The notes under the pieces: model-generated
Told to the model about the DNA's origin: nothing
Database searches by the model: none
Seen by the model: the letters and a program-made list of their open reading frames with translations, nothing else
Made by a program: the position numbers and the translations under genes
In this document: positions 37,837-45,406 of the stretch, one piece after another
Position numbering within the stretch: position 1 is the stretch's first letter
Layout of the letters: the number at the start of each line of letters is the position of its first letter
Source: Pseudomonas gessardii
GTDB lineage: Bacteria > Pseudomonadota > Gammaproteobacteria > Pseudomonadales > Pseudomonadaceae
Assembly: GCF_001983165.1 (NCBI RefSeq)
Contig: NZ_MNPU01000011.1
Span: forward strand, 62,001 to 126,000
DNA length: 64,000 nucleotides
Direction: 5' to 3'

Positions 37837-38529
37837 TTAGATAGGCGGCAACCGCCACTCGATCGGCGTCTCGCCATTTTGCTCAAGAAACTTGTTGGTC
37901 CGGCTGAAATGCCCACACCCCAAGAACCCGCGATACGCCGACAACGGCGATGGATGCACCGAGGTCAGCACCAGGTGCTTGGTCGCATCGATCAGCTTCT
38001 GCTTGCCCTGGGCATGGGCGCCCCACAGCAGGAACACCAAATGCGGCTGATGCTCACTGACCACCTCGATCACCCGGTCGGTAAAGAACTGCCAGCCCTT
38101 GCCCGCATGGGCGTTGGCATTGGCGCGCTCCACGGTCATGGTGGTGTTGAGCAGCAACACGCCCTGGTCAGCCCAGCTTTGCAGGCAGCCGTGGCTGGGG
38201 ATATCGATATTGAGGTCGCGCTTGAGCTCTTTATAGATATTGACCAAGGACGGCGGCGCCGGCACGCCCGGCTGCACCGAGAAGCACAGGCCATGGGCCT
38301 GGCCGGGGCCGTGGTACGGGTCCTGGCCGAGGATCACCACCTTGACCTTGTCCAGCGGTGTGGAGTTGAGTGCGTTGAAGATCAGCGGGCCCGGCGGGTA
38401 GATTTCCTTGCCCGCCGCGTGCTCCTGGCGCAGGAACTCGCGCAGCTCGTTCATGTACGGCTGCTCGAACTCCTCGCGCAGGGCGTGTTTCCAGCTCGGT
38501 TCGAGTTTGATACGGTCGTCGGCAGTCAT
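37837..38529 (-). CDS. ung: Uracil-DNA glycosylase
   Basis: This 230-residue base-excision enzyme starts at ATG 38529 ([20 protein letters not shown]). Family 1 UDG motifs are [18 protein letters not shown] (catalytic Asp and water-activating region) and the leucine/histidine loop [11 protein letters not shown]. The position next to the tct locus is as in P. aeruginosa. Confidence 0.98.
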   Translation of the reverse strand: MTADDRIKLEPSWKHALREEFEQPYMNELREFLRQEHAAGKEIYPPGPLIFNALNSTPLDKVKVVILGQDPYHGPGQAHGLCFSVQPGVPAPPSLVNIYKELKRDLNIDIPSHGCLQSWADQGVLLLNTTMTVERANANAHAGKGWQFFTDRVIEVVSEHQPHLVFLLWGAHAQGKQKLIDATKHLVLTSVHPSPLSAYRGFLGCGHFSRTNKFLEQNGETPIEWRLPPI

Positions 38530-38664
38530 CAGAAAAGCATCATGTAAAAAAGAATGGGCGAACCCTAGGAAAGCCCACCCCACTTGTCAATTGATCTGAC
38601 GCAGAACCGGCACTTTCCCACGAAGGGATCATACTCAACGTTCAATTTACCGATTGAGGTCATG

Positions 38665-39777
38665 ATGAATCTGCACTTTGAAGAGCTCACGGGCACAGAC
38701 GGTGCCCGTATCTGTATCGCCAGCCTGGACGCGCAAGCATCCCTCAATGCCCTCTCCTTGCCGATGATCCTGGCCCTGCACGAGCGCCTGGACAGCTGGG
38801 CCAAGGACCCGCAAATCGTCTGTGTGCTGCTGCGTGGCAACGGCGCCAAGGCGTTTTGCGCTGGCGGCGAAGTGCGCAGCCTGGCCCAGGCCTGCCGTGA
38901 GCACCCGGGTGAAGTGCCCACCTTGGCCGCGCAGTTCTTTGCCGCCGAGTATCGTCTCGACTATCACCTGCACACCTACCCCAAGCCACTGATTTGCTGG
39001 GGCCATGGCTATGTGCTGGGCGGTGGCATGGGCTTGCTGCAAAGCGCCAGCCTGCGCATCGTCACCCCGAGCAGCCGCCTGGCCATGCCGGAAATCAGCA
39101 TCGGCCTGTACCCGGATGTCGGCGCCAGTTGGTTTCTTTCGCGCCTGCCCGGCAAACTCGGCCTGTTCCTGGGCCTCACCGGCGCCCATATGAATGGTCG
39201 CGATGCCCTGGACCTGGGCCTGGCCGACCGCTTCCTGCGCGATGAGCAACAGGACGAAATGCTTGAGGGCCTGTTGCAATTGAACTGGCAAGAACAGACC
39301 GCGATGCAGCTCAACAGCCTGTTCAAGGCCCTGGTCCAGGAAGCGGCCAGCCAGCAGCCCGAGCCACAGTGGCTACCGCGACGCCCGCAGATCGACGAAT
39401 GGCTGGATGTCGGCGATGTGCGCGGCGCCTGGCGGGCATTGAGCCAACTGCGCGAGCATAGCGACCCGCTGCTGAGCCGGGCCGGCAAGACCCTGAGCGA
39501 GGGCTGCCCGCTGACCGCGCACCTGGTCTGGGAGCAGATCCGACGGGCACGGCACCTGTCTCTGTCAGAGGTTTTCCAGATGGAGTACACCCTAAGCCTC
39601 AATTGCTGTCGGCATCCAGAATTCAGCGAAGGGGTCCGCGCGCGCCTGATCGACAAGGACCAGCAGCCACACTGGCATTGGCCGGATATCAACCACATCC
39701 CCGACGCCGTGGTCGAGGCCCACTTTCACAAGGCCTGGGAAGGACGGCATCCGCTGGCAGACCTGTCTGATTTATGA
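38665..39777 (+). CDS. HIBYL-CoA hydrolase-like crotonase family protein
   Basis: The 370-residue protein is an enoyl-CoA hydratase/isomerase of the 3-hydroxyisobutyryl-CoA hydrolase branch, longer than simple hydratases. Motifs: NGAKAFCAGGEVRSLAQ, CWGHGYVLGGGMGLLQSAS, RLAMPEISIGLYPDVGASWFLSRLPG and LSLSEVFQMEYTLSLNCCRHPEFSEGVRA. The enzyme of this type acts in valine breakdown, but no valine genes are adjacent, so the substrate remains open. ATG 38662 is an alternative start; GAGGT sits better for 38665. Confidence 0.88.
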   Translation: MNLHFEELTGTDGARICIASLDAQASLNALSLPMILALHERLDSWAKDPQIVCVLLRGNGAKAFCAGGEVRSLAQACREHPGEVPTLAAQFFAAEYRLDYHLHTYPKPLICWGHGYVLGGGMGLLQSASLRIVTPSSRLAMPEISIGLYPDVGASWFLSRLPGKLGLFLGLTGAHMNGRDALDLGLADRFLRDEQQDEMLEGLLQLNWQEQTAMQLNSLFKALVQEAASQQPEPQWLPRRPQIDEWLDVGDVRGAWRALSQLREHSDPLLSRAGKTLSEGCPLTAHLVWEQIRRARHLSLSEVFQMEYTLSLNCCRHPEFSEGVRARLIDKDQQPHWHWPDINHIPDAVVEAHFHKAWEGRHPLADLSDL

Positions 39778-39787
39778 CAGGCCGCAG

Positions 39788-40228
39788 TCAGCGGCCGGGC
39801 CAGGACTTTGAGCGTTTGAGCGTGAACGAACAGTTGTCGGGCTGGCTGTCCGTGCACAGGTAGATGTCCTGCTCAAAAGGCCCCCGGGCCGGGACCCAGT
39901 GCAGGGAATCGGTCAGTGACATACTGAAGTGGCGTTCAGGCGCCTGGAACCTCAGGTTGACCCATTGGTTATTGCCCGCCTTGTAAAGGCAATACTCCAC
40001 ATAGCCTTGTTGGCGCTGTTGCCCCTCGAGCGGAACAAAAACCGCCCCGACAAACCGGTCCAAAAAGCTTGCCGCCTCCACTTTGAGGCTTTTCCATTGG
40101 CCATTTTCGCTTTGGAAATGGCCATCCCGGAATTTGATCGACGAAGGGTATGGGCAACCCAATTGCTCGCTACCCTGAGCAATGGCACAACTCCCCAGCA
40201 AAAATAAAAAAAGTGCCCGGGCAATCAT
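39788..40228 (-). CDS. Small secreted protein of unknown function
   Basis: A 146-residue protein with a signal peptide (MIARALFLFLLGSCAIAQGSE) and cysteines at C25-, C79- and two near the C terminus (LCTDSQPDNCSF), likely disulfide-bonded in the periplasm or outside. The start LGCPYPSSIKFRDGHF and later GNNQWVNLRF recall the DUF3757 group, but I am not certain. It is convergent with the crotonase gene, ten bases apart. Confidence 0.65.
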   Translation of the reverse strand: MIARALFLFLLGSCAIAQGSEQLGCPYPSSIKFRDGHFQSENGQWKSLKVEAASFLDRFVGAVFVPLEGQQRQQGYVEYCLYKAGNNQWVNLRFQAPERHFSMSLTDSLHWVPARGPFEQDIYLCTDSQPDNCSFTLKRSKSWPGR

Positions 40229-40330
40229 GTGTCGTTCCGTTGAGAGACTGAGGTACTGCCGCTCAGTAAAGTCCTAGAAGAGCCTTTAAGATAGCTGTGA
40301 AATATGACAGTGCCGACAGACGCACACCCC

Positions 40331-40357
40331 AAAAAAACGGCGCATTTCGCGCCGTTT
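40331..40357 (-). terminator. Intrinsic terminator of the Tyr/Pro-rich lipoprotein gene
   Basis: AAACGGCGC (40335-40343) pairs with GCGCCGTTT (40349-40357). On the minus strand seven T follow (A-run 40331-40337). Confidence 0.92.
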
Positions 40358-40370
40358 CAAGGAAAGCTGA

Positions 40371-40730
40371 TTACCGGTGCCCGCCACGCCCCCGGCCATG
40401 ATCACCGCCACGGCCATCGCCTCGACCGTGACCACCGTAACTTCGATGATCACCCCACCCCTGGCTGGGATGTGGACGGTAGCCCGCCCTTGGTCCGGCT
40501 TGATAGTAACGGGGCGCCGGCTGGTAATAACGCGGCGCCGGGTAGTAACGTGGCGGCGGGGCATAATAGCCGCGCCGGTACTGGTAAGACGGGCCACCGC
40601 CGTAGTAATAGACCGGCGCCGGCGCGGTATAGACTTCGGATCGGTAGTAGCGGGAGCCTCCATCGTAATAAGGCACGCAGGCAGAAAGGGTCAGGCCGAG
40701 CACAGCGATAAGGAGCATTCGACGATACAT
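40371..40730 (-). CDS. Tyr/Pro/Gly-rich lipoprotein
   Basis: A 119-residue protein with lipoprotein signal MYRRMLLIAVLGLTLSAC (lipobox LSAC). The mature part is low-complexity: repeated PAPRYYQ/PPPRYYPAPRYY units in the middle and a GHGRGDGRGGDHGRGRGGHR tail. Such YP- and HG-rich lipoproteins are frequent in Pseudomonas and of unknown function; a surface or envelope role is likely. Longer upstream starts lack support; ATG 40730 has AGGAGG-like GAGGCCGCC ahead. Confidence 0.82.
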   Translation of the reverse strand: MYRRMLLIAVLGLTLSACVPYYDGGSRYYRSEVYTAPAPVYYYGGGPSYQYRRGYYAPPPRYYPAPRYYQPAPRYYQAGPRAGYRPHPSQGWGDHRSYGGHGRGDGRGGDHGRGRGGHR

Positions 40731-40978
40731 GGCGGCCTCCTCGACCGCGGAAGAGCACACCCCAGCGACGCTGGGAGGCGACAAACAGCTTTCACTGAAT
40801 GACAAAGGATCAGACATCGAAAACCAAATCTGGTGCGATTTGGACATAGATTGATACATGTACATCAAGCAACCGTTCGCGCCATCACAGTGCAATCGCG
40901 CACCACGACCACGCACAACAGCGCCCTGCCCCCCACTCCCCCGCCACGCGCCCCTTATAAAACGGCCGTTGCCTGACT
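40731..40978. other. Intergenic region upstream of the guanidine operon
   Basis: No gene is supported. The stretch carries an NtrC-like half-site region (CTGGTGCGATTTGGAC near 40828 and GCGCACCACGACCACGCAC near 40896), which would suit activation of the sigma-54 promoter that follows. These sites are imperfect, so this is tentative. Confidence 0.3.
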
Positions 40979-40994
40979 TGGCACGACTCTCGCT
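40979..40994 (+). promoter_or_regulatory. Sigma-54-type promoter of the guanidine operon
   Basis: TGGCACG-ACTC-TCGCT matches the -24/-12 consensus TGGCACG-N4-TTGCW with one mismatch, with exactly ten bases between the GG and GC. Transcription would start near 41005, about 45 bases before the guanidine-I riboswitch. Confidence 0.6.
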
Positions 40995-41027
40995 TTACCT
41001 CTTCCCGTGCAGGAGTCATCACAGGTT

Positions 41028-41167
41028 CGCGGCACCACAATTTGCAATGGCCGACTAGGGTTCCGGCTCGCATGTGCGAGTGGCTGGTCCGAGAGTTGGC
41101 GACCTCCAGTTGAGGTTACACGGCGGGATAAAAGCCCGGGAGACAAGCCACCGTTCACGGTGCCGCG
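41028..41167 (+). other. Leader with alternative pairing around the riboswitch
   Basis: CGCGGCACC (41028-41036) is perfectly complementary to GGTGCCGCG (41159-41167), enclosing the whole aptamer. The right arm can alternatively fold locally as CACCG-TTCA-CGGTG (41149-41162). These mutually exclusive pairings look like an expression platform. Confidence 0.5.
41051..41143 (+). promoter_or_regulatory. Guanidine-I riboswitch (ykkC/yxkD motif)
   Basis: The conserved blocks occur in order and spacing: CTAGGGTTCCG (41055-41065), CTGGTCCGAGAG (41084-41095), ACACGGCGGGATAAAAGCCC (41118-41136) and CGGGAGA. They match the ykkC aptamer that binds guanidinium and turns expression on. Variable stems lie between blocks (GCTCGCATGTGCGAGTGG; ACCTCCAGTTGAGGT). 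It precedes the ABC transporter genes of the guanidine operon by about 60 bp. Confidence 0.95.
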
Positions 41168-41205
41168 TTGTTCCTGTCCGCCCTTGATCAACTGGAGAAG
41201 CATCC

Positions 41206-42273
41206 ATGCCTTCGATACGTCTACCCACCTTGCTCGCCGCAGCCTTCACTGTCCTGATGAGTATGCAGGCCCCGGCTGCGCCCAAAGACCACTTCAGCGT
41301 GTGCTGGACCCTTTACGCCGGCTGGATGCCCTGGGAGTACGCCGGCAGCCAAGGCATCCTCGACAAGTGGGCAAAGAAGTACGCTATCAAGATCGATATG
41401 GTGCAACTCAACGACTACGTCGAATCCATCAACCAATACACCGCCGGCCAGTTCGACGGTTGCACCATGACCAACATGGATGCCCTGACCATCCCCGCTG
41501 CCGGCGGTGTCGAGAGCACCGCGCTGGTGGTCAGCGACTTCTCCAACGGCAACGACGGCGTGGTGATCAAAGGCCAAGGCAAAACCGTCGCCGACCTCAA
41601 GGGCATGCACGTCAACCTGGTGGAGCTCTCTGTCTCCCACTACCTGCTGGCACGGGCCCTGGACTCGGCCGGTCTGAGCGAAAAAGAGCTGAAAGTGGTG
41701 AATACCTCCGACGCTGATATTGCCGCAGCCTTCAACACCGATCAGGTACAAGCCGTCACCACCTGGAACCCGATGTTGTCTGAGATCAAGGCCAAGCCCG
41801 GGACCAGCCAAGTCTTCGACTCCAGCAAAGTGCCTGGCGAAATCATGGACATGATGGTGGTCAACACCCAGGTACTCAAAGACAACCCCGCCCTGGGCAA
41901 GGCTCTGACCGGTGCCTGGTTTGAAGTGGTGGCGCTGATGAATGCCCAGACCGCAGCCGGCACCAGCGCCCTTGAACACATGGCCAAGGCGTCCGGTACC
42001 GACCTCAAGGGGTTCCAGGCACAACTGGGCACGACCAAACTGTTCGCCACCCCCAGAGAGGCGCTCGACTTCGCCACCAGTGCGCAGTTGCCAGCGACCA
42101 TGGGCAAAGTCGCCGAGTTCTCCTTTGCACACGGCCTGCTCGGCGAAGGTGCCCGGGACACCAACGCCGTAGGCATGAGCTTCGCCAACGGCGTGACCCG
42201 CGGCGACATCGCCAACCTCAAGCTGCATTTCGACCCCGGCTACGTGCAGATGGCCGCCGACGGCACGCTGTAA
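41206..42273 (+). CDS. ABC transporter substrate-binding protein (guanidine/urea type)
   Basis: This 355-residue NMT1/SsuA-like periplasmic protein has a signal peptide ending MQAPAAP and mature motifs VCWTLYAGWMPWEYAGSQG and QFDGCTMTNMDALTIPAAGG. It belongs to the group commonly called putative urea ABC transporter binding proteins linked to urea carboxylase. Being directly under a guanidine-I riboswitch and followed by the guanidine-degrading enzymes, guanidine is the likelier ligand. GGAG lies nine bases before the start. Confidence 0.9.
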   Translation: MPSIRLPTLLAAAFTVLMSMQAPAAPKDHFSVCWTLYAGWMPWEYAGSQGILDKWAKKYAIKIDMVQLNDYVESINQYTAGQFDGCTMTNMDALTIPAAGGVESTALVVSDFSNGNDGVVIKGQGKTVADLKGMHVNLVELSVSHYLLARALDSAGLSEKELKVVNTSDADIAAAFNTDQVQAVTTWNPMLSEIKAKPGTSQVFDSSKVPGEIMDMMVVNTQVLKDNPALGKALTGAWFEVVALMNAQTAAGTSALEHMAKASGTDLKGFQAQLGTTKLFATPREALDFATSAQLPATMGKVAEFSFAHGLLGEGARDTNAVGMSFANGVTRGDIANLKLHFDPGYVQMAADGTL

Positions 42274-42285
42274 GAGGACACGGCC

Positions 42286-43101
42286 ATGCGCCTGATCAAT
42301 CGTCATCCGGATCGTTCCAGCCGCCTGTTGTTGGTGCTGTTGCCGTTCGCCCTGCTGTTGCTTGCCTATTTCGTGGGCTCGGCCGAGCGCCTGGCCGAAA
42401 ACCCCAACGACAAATTGCTGCCCAGTGCCGGGCAAATGAGTGATGCGGTGAAGCGCCTGGCCTTCACCGCTGACACCCGCACCGGCGAATACCTGCTGTG
42501 GCAAGACAGCGCTGCAAGCCTGCGCCGCCTGGCCATCGGCCTGGGCATCAGCGCCCTCGCCGGCCTGTGCCTGGGCATGGCCGCTGGCACCTTGCCATTG
42601 TTCGGGGCACCGCTGTCTCCCTTGCTGACGGTACTGTCGATGGTGCCGCCCTTGGCGATCCTGCCGATTTTGTTCATCGCGTTTGGCCTCGGGGAGCTGT
42701 CGAAAGTAATGCTGATCGTGATCGGCATTACCCCCTGCCTGGCCCGTGACCTGGAGCAACGAGCGCGGGAAATACCCGTCGAGTTGCTGGTCAAGGCACA
42801 AACCCTCGGCGCCTCGACCTGGACCCTGATGCTGCGAGTGGTGCTGCCGCAGTTGCTGCCTCGCCTGCTGATCTCCTTGCGCCTGATGCTGGGGTCGGCG
42901 TGGCTATTTCTGATCGCCGCCGAGGCCATCGCGTCCACCGACGGCCTGGGCTATCGGATCTTCCTGGTACGCCGCTATCTGGCCATGGATGTGATTCTGC
43001 CGTACGTGGTGTGGATCACCCTGCTGGCGTGGCTGATGGACTGGGGTCTCAAGGCCCTGACCCGGCGTGCATTTCCCTGGTATGAAGGAGCACGGGCATG
43101 A
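42286..43101 (+). CDS. ABC transporter permease (guanidine/urea type)
   Basis: The 271-residue inner membrane protein has about six spans and the binding-protein-dependent transport loop EQRAREIPVELLVKAQTLGAS that contacts the ATPase (EAA-like motif). It lies 12 bp after the binding protein and overlaps the ATPase gene by four bases (ATGA), showing coupled translation. Confidence 0.92.
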   Translation: MRLINRHPDRSSRLLLVLLPFALLLLAYFVGSAERLAENPNDKLLPSAGQMSDAVKRLAFTADTRTGEYLLWQDSAASLRRLAIGLGISALAGLCLGMAAGTLPLFGAPLSPLLTVLSMVPPLAILPILFIAFGLGELSKVMLIVIGITPCLARDLEQRAREIPVELLVKAQTLGASTWTLMLRVVLPQLLPRLLISLRLMLGSAWLFLIAAEAIASTDGLGYRIFLVRRYLAMDVILPYVVWITLLAWLMDWGLKALTRRAFPWYEGARA

Positions 43102-43862
43102 GCTTTATCAGCGTCAACAACGTGTGGCAGCGCTACGGCGAGCAGGTGGTGCTCGAAGGCCTCAATCTGCAGGTTGCCGAGGGGGAGTTCTGCACCTTGG
43201 TCGGCACTTCGGGCTGCGGCAAATCGACCTTTTTGCGCTTGTTGCTCGGACAGGAAACCGCCAGCCGAGGCGAGATCCTGCTGGACGGCCAAGCCCTCGC
43301 CGCCGAGCCCGATGCCAGCCGTGGCGTGGTATTTCAACGCTATTCGGTGTTTGCCCATTTGAGCGTGCTCGACAATGTCACCCTGGGCCTCGAACTACCG
43401 AAGTCCGCATGGCTGGGGCGGCTGTTTGGCAACGCCAGAAAAGCCGCCCGCGAACAGGCCGCCGCGTTGCTGCACAAAGTCGGTCTCGGCCACGCCCTGG
43501 ACAAGTACCCGGCACAGCTGTCCGGCGGCATGCAACAACGCCTCGCCATTGCCCAGGCCCTGATCATGAAGCCCCGTGTGTTGCTGCTGGACGAACCCTT
43601 CGGCGCTCTCGACCCGGGCATTCGCAAAGACATGCATCAGTTGCTGCTGGAGCTGTGGCGTGAAACCCGGCTGACGGTGTTCATGGTCACCCACGACCTC
43701 AGCGAGGGCTTCAGCCTCGGCACACGCCTTCTGGTCTTTGACAAGGTGCGCGTCGACCCCCACGCCCCCGGCGCCTATGGCGCCCGTATCACCTATGACA
43801 TTCCCTTGAACAGCGAGCGTCGCAAGGCACTCGCCGCCGAACTTGGAGCGACTTGCCAATGA
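43098..43862 (+). CDS. ABC transporter ATP-binding protein (guanidine/urea type)
   Basis: A 254-residue ATPase of the nitrate/sulfonate/taurine class: Walker A GTSGCGKSTFL, Q-loop VVFQRYSVFAHLSV, signature LSGGMQQRLAIAQAL, Walker B VLLLDEPFGALD and switch His in MVTHDLSEG. The stop overlaps the start of UAAP1 by four bases (ATGA). Confidence 0.95.
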   Translation: MSFISVNNVWQRYGEQVVLEGLNLQVAEGEFCTLVGTSGCGKSTFLRLLLGQETASRGEILLDGQALAAEPDASRGVVFQRYSVFAHLSVLDNVTLGLELPKSAWLGRLFGNARKAAREQAAALLHKVGLGHALDKYPAQLSGGMQQRLAIAQALIMKPRVLLLDEPFGALDPGIRKDMHQLLLELWRETRLTVFMVTHDLSEGFSLGTRLLVFDKVRVDPHAPGAYGARITYDIPLNSERRKALAAELGATCQ

Positions 43863-44584
43863 TCGATGCCACTCAACTGTTTCCACCGTTCGCCGAAGAA
43901 ATGCTGCCCGGCGGCGGCCACCGTTCCTTCGTGCTCAAGCGTGGCCAACTGCTGCGCCTGACCGATATTCGCGGTGGCGCCAATGTCAGCCTGACCCTGC
44001 TTAATGCCAATGAAAAAACCGAACGGCTGAACCTGCCCGACAGCCTCAAATGCCAACACACCGCCAAGCTCACTGCCGGCCACTGCCTGTACTCGGACAT
44101 GGGCCGCGTACTGGCTGCTATCACCGCCGATACCTGCGGCTGGAGCGACAGCATCGGCGGCGTGCTCTGCGCCTCGGAAGTGGCCGAAAAGTATGGCCAG
44201 GGCCGCTTCCAGGAACGGCGTAACGGCTTCTTGCGCAACGGCACCGACAACCTGCTGGTGGAACTGGGCAAATGGGGCCTGGGGCTTTGCGACCTGTTGA
44301 TGACCCTCAACCTGTTCAGCAGAGTCCGCGTGGACGGCGACGGTGGCCTGCACTTTGTACCGGGCAACGCCAAGGCTGGCGACTACATCGAACTCTACGC
44401 GCCGATGGACACTCTGGTGGTGCTCACCGCCCTGCAACATCCGATGGACCCCAACCCTGACTACGCACCACAACCTTTGAAACTGAGCTGGATGAACGCC
44501 GATAAAAGCGTCGCCGAGCACTGCCGCACTTCGCGCCCGGAAAACGAGCGCGGTTTTATCAACACTGACCGTCTGTTCGCCTGA
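43859..44584 (+). CDS. cgdA: Carboxyguanidine deiminase subunit (UAAP1, DUF1989)
   Basis: Start at ATG 43859 (MIDATQLFPPFAEEMLPGGGHRS) with GGAG upstream; the 241-residue protein is a urea amidolyase associated protein 1. DUF1989 features are GHRSFVLKRGQLLRLTDIRGGANVSL, the CGWSD and Cys/His-rich segments, and NLFSRVRVDGDGGLHF. In guanidine-degrading bacteria CgdA and CgdB together deiminate carboxyguanidine to allophanate. Directly followed by the partner gene. Confidence 0.9.
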   Translation: MIDATQLFPPFAEEMLPGGGHRSFVLKRGQLLRLTDIRGGANVSLTLLNANEKTERLNLPDSLKCQHTAKLTAGHCLYSDMGRVLAAITADTCGWSDSIGGVLCASEVAEKYGQGRFQERRNGFLRNGTDNLLVELGKWGLGLCDLLMTLNLFSRVRVDGDGGLHFVPGNAKAGDYIELYAPMDTLVVLTALQHPMDPNPDYAPQPLKLSWMNADKSVAEHCRTSRPENERGFINTDRLFA

Positions 44585-44593
44585 GGCCCAGCC

Positions 44594-45226
44594 ATGTCTA
44601 TTGCACTTGCCAAACAACCGGACACCGCGATCTACCGTGCAACCATTCCCGCCGGCGAACCCTGGCTGATGGAGGTCAAGGCCGGACAGACCTTGCGCAT
44701 CCTTGATCTGGAGGGCAACCAGGCGGTCGACACCCTGTTCTACAGCCTGAAAAACCCCAGGGAACGCTATGACGTGCAACGCACTCTGCGCCGGCAAAAC
44801 AACATCTACCTGGGCACCGGCAGCGTGCTGTATTCCAACCTCGGCCAGCCAATGCTGACCATCGTCGATGACACCTGCGGGCGCCACGACACCCTCGGCG
44901 GAGCCTGCGCCCAGGAGAGCAACACCGTGCGCTACGCCCTGGAAAAACGCTACATGCACAGTTGTCGCGACAACTACCTGCGGGCCTGTGCCCATGACGG
45001 GCGCCTGGGCAAAAAAGACATTGGGCCGAACATCAATTTTTTCATGAATGTGCCGGTTACCGCCGACGGCGGCCTGACCTTTGAAGACGGCATCAGCGCC
45101 CCCGGCAAGTACGTCGACCTGCGCGCAGAAATGGACGTGATTGTGCTGATCTCCAACTGCCCACAACTGAACAACCCCTGCAACGCCTACAACCCCACCC
45201 CTGCGGAGCTACTGGTATGGAACTGA
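44594..45226 (+). CDS. cgdB: Carboxyguanidine deiminase subunit (UAAP2, DUF1989)
   Basis: The 210-residue paralogue of UAAP1: [81 protein letters not shown] and [22 protein letters not shown]. Forms the heteromeric deiminase with the previous gene. Its end overlaps a possible 27-codon frame and is followed by the guanidine-II riboswitch. Confidence 0.9.
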   Translation: MSIALAKQPDTAIYRATIPAGEPWLMEVKAGQTLRILDLEGNQAVDTLFYSLKNPRERYDVQRTLRRQNNIYLGTGSVLYSNLGQPMLTIVDDTCGRHDTLGGACAQESNTVRYALEKRYMHSCRDNYLRACAHDGRLGKKDIGPNINFFMNVPVTADGGLTFEDGISAPGKYVDLRAEMDVIVLISNCPQLNNPCNAYNPTPAELLVWN

Positions 45227-45300
45227 AACTCAAGCGCCTGCGTAGATGGTTTTTTGCCCTGTGCCAGTCCCGAAGCGGGCAGTGCCTGCAAAAACCCTGA
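45217..45300 (+). CDS. Possible 27-residue leader peptide or small protein
   Basis: ATG 45217 has GGAG eight bases upstream and overlaps the UAAP2 stop (ATGGAACTGA). It runs [17 protein letters not shown] to a TGA at 45300, 13 bases before the guanidine-II riboswitch. The peptide is basic with two cysteines. It may be a real small protein, or simply keep ribosomes moving up to the riboswitch; chance is not excluded. Confidence 0.3.
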   Translation: MELKLKRLRRWFFALCQSRSGQCLQKP

Positions 45301-45313
45301 AGCCCTGGAATCT

Positions 45314-45363
45314 GCGCCATGGACGACCCTGGCGCCACGCCCACTGTGCGGGACGGCCCGCAT
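45314..45363 (+). promoter_or_regulatory. Guanidine-II riboswitch (mini-ykkC motif)
   Basis: Two adjacent hairpins each with an ACGR tetraloop: GCGCCATGG-ACGA-CCCTGGCGC (45314-45335, one T/C mismatch) and TGCGGG-ACGG-CCCGCA (45347-45362, perfect), with an 11-base linker. This is the diagnostic form of the guanidine-II class. A third stem AGGCTGA/TCAGCCT (45373-45393) and GGGG (45396-45399) lead to the carboxylase start at 45407, so control of translation is likely. Confidence 0.88.
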
Positions 45364-45406
45364 CCCAGGACAAGGCTGAGCCGTTGTCAGCCTGTGGGGT
45401 TTAGCC

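Noticed and set aside
41221..42801. A 526-codon minus-strand frame opposite the guanidine transporter genes
   Set aside because: Mirror of the binding protein and permease genes, with no recognisable domain and no ribosome site.
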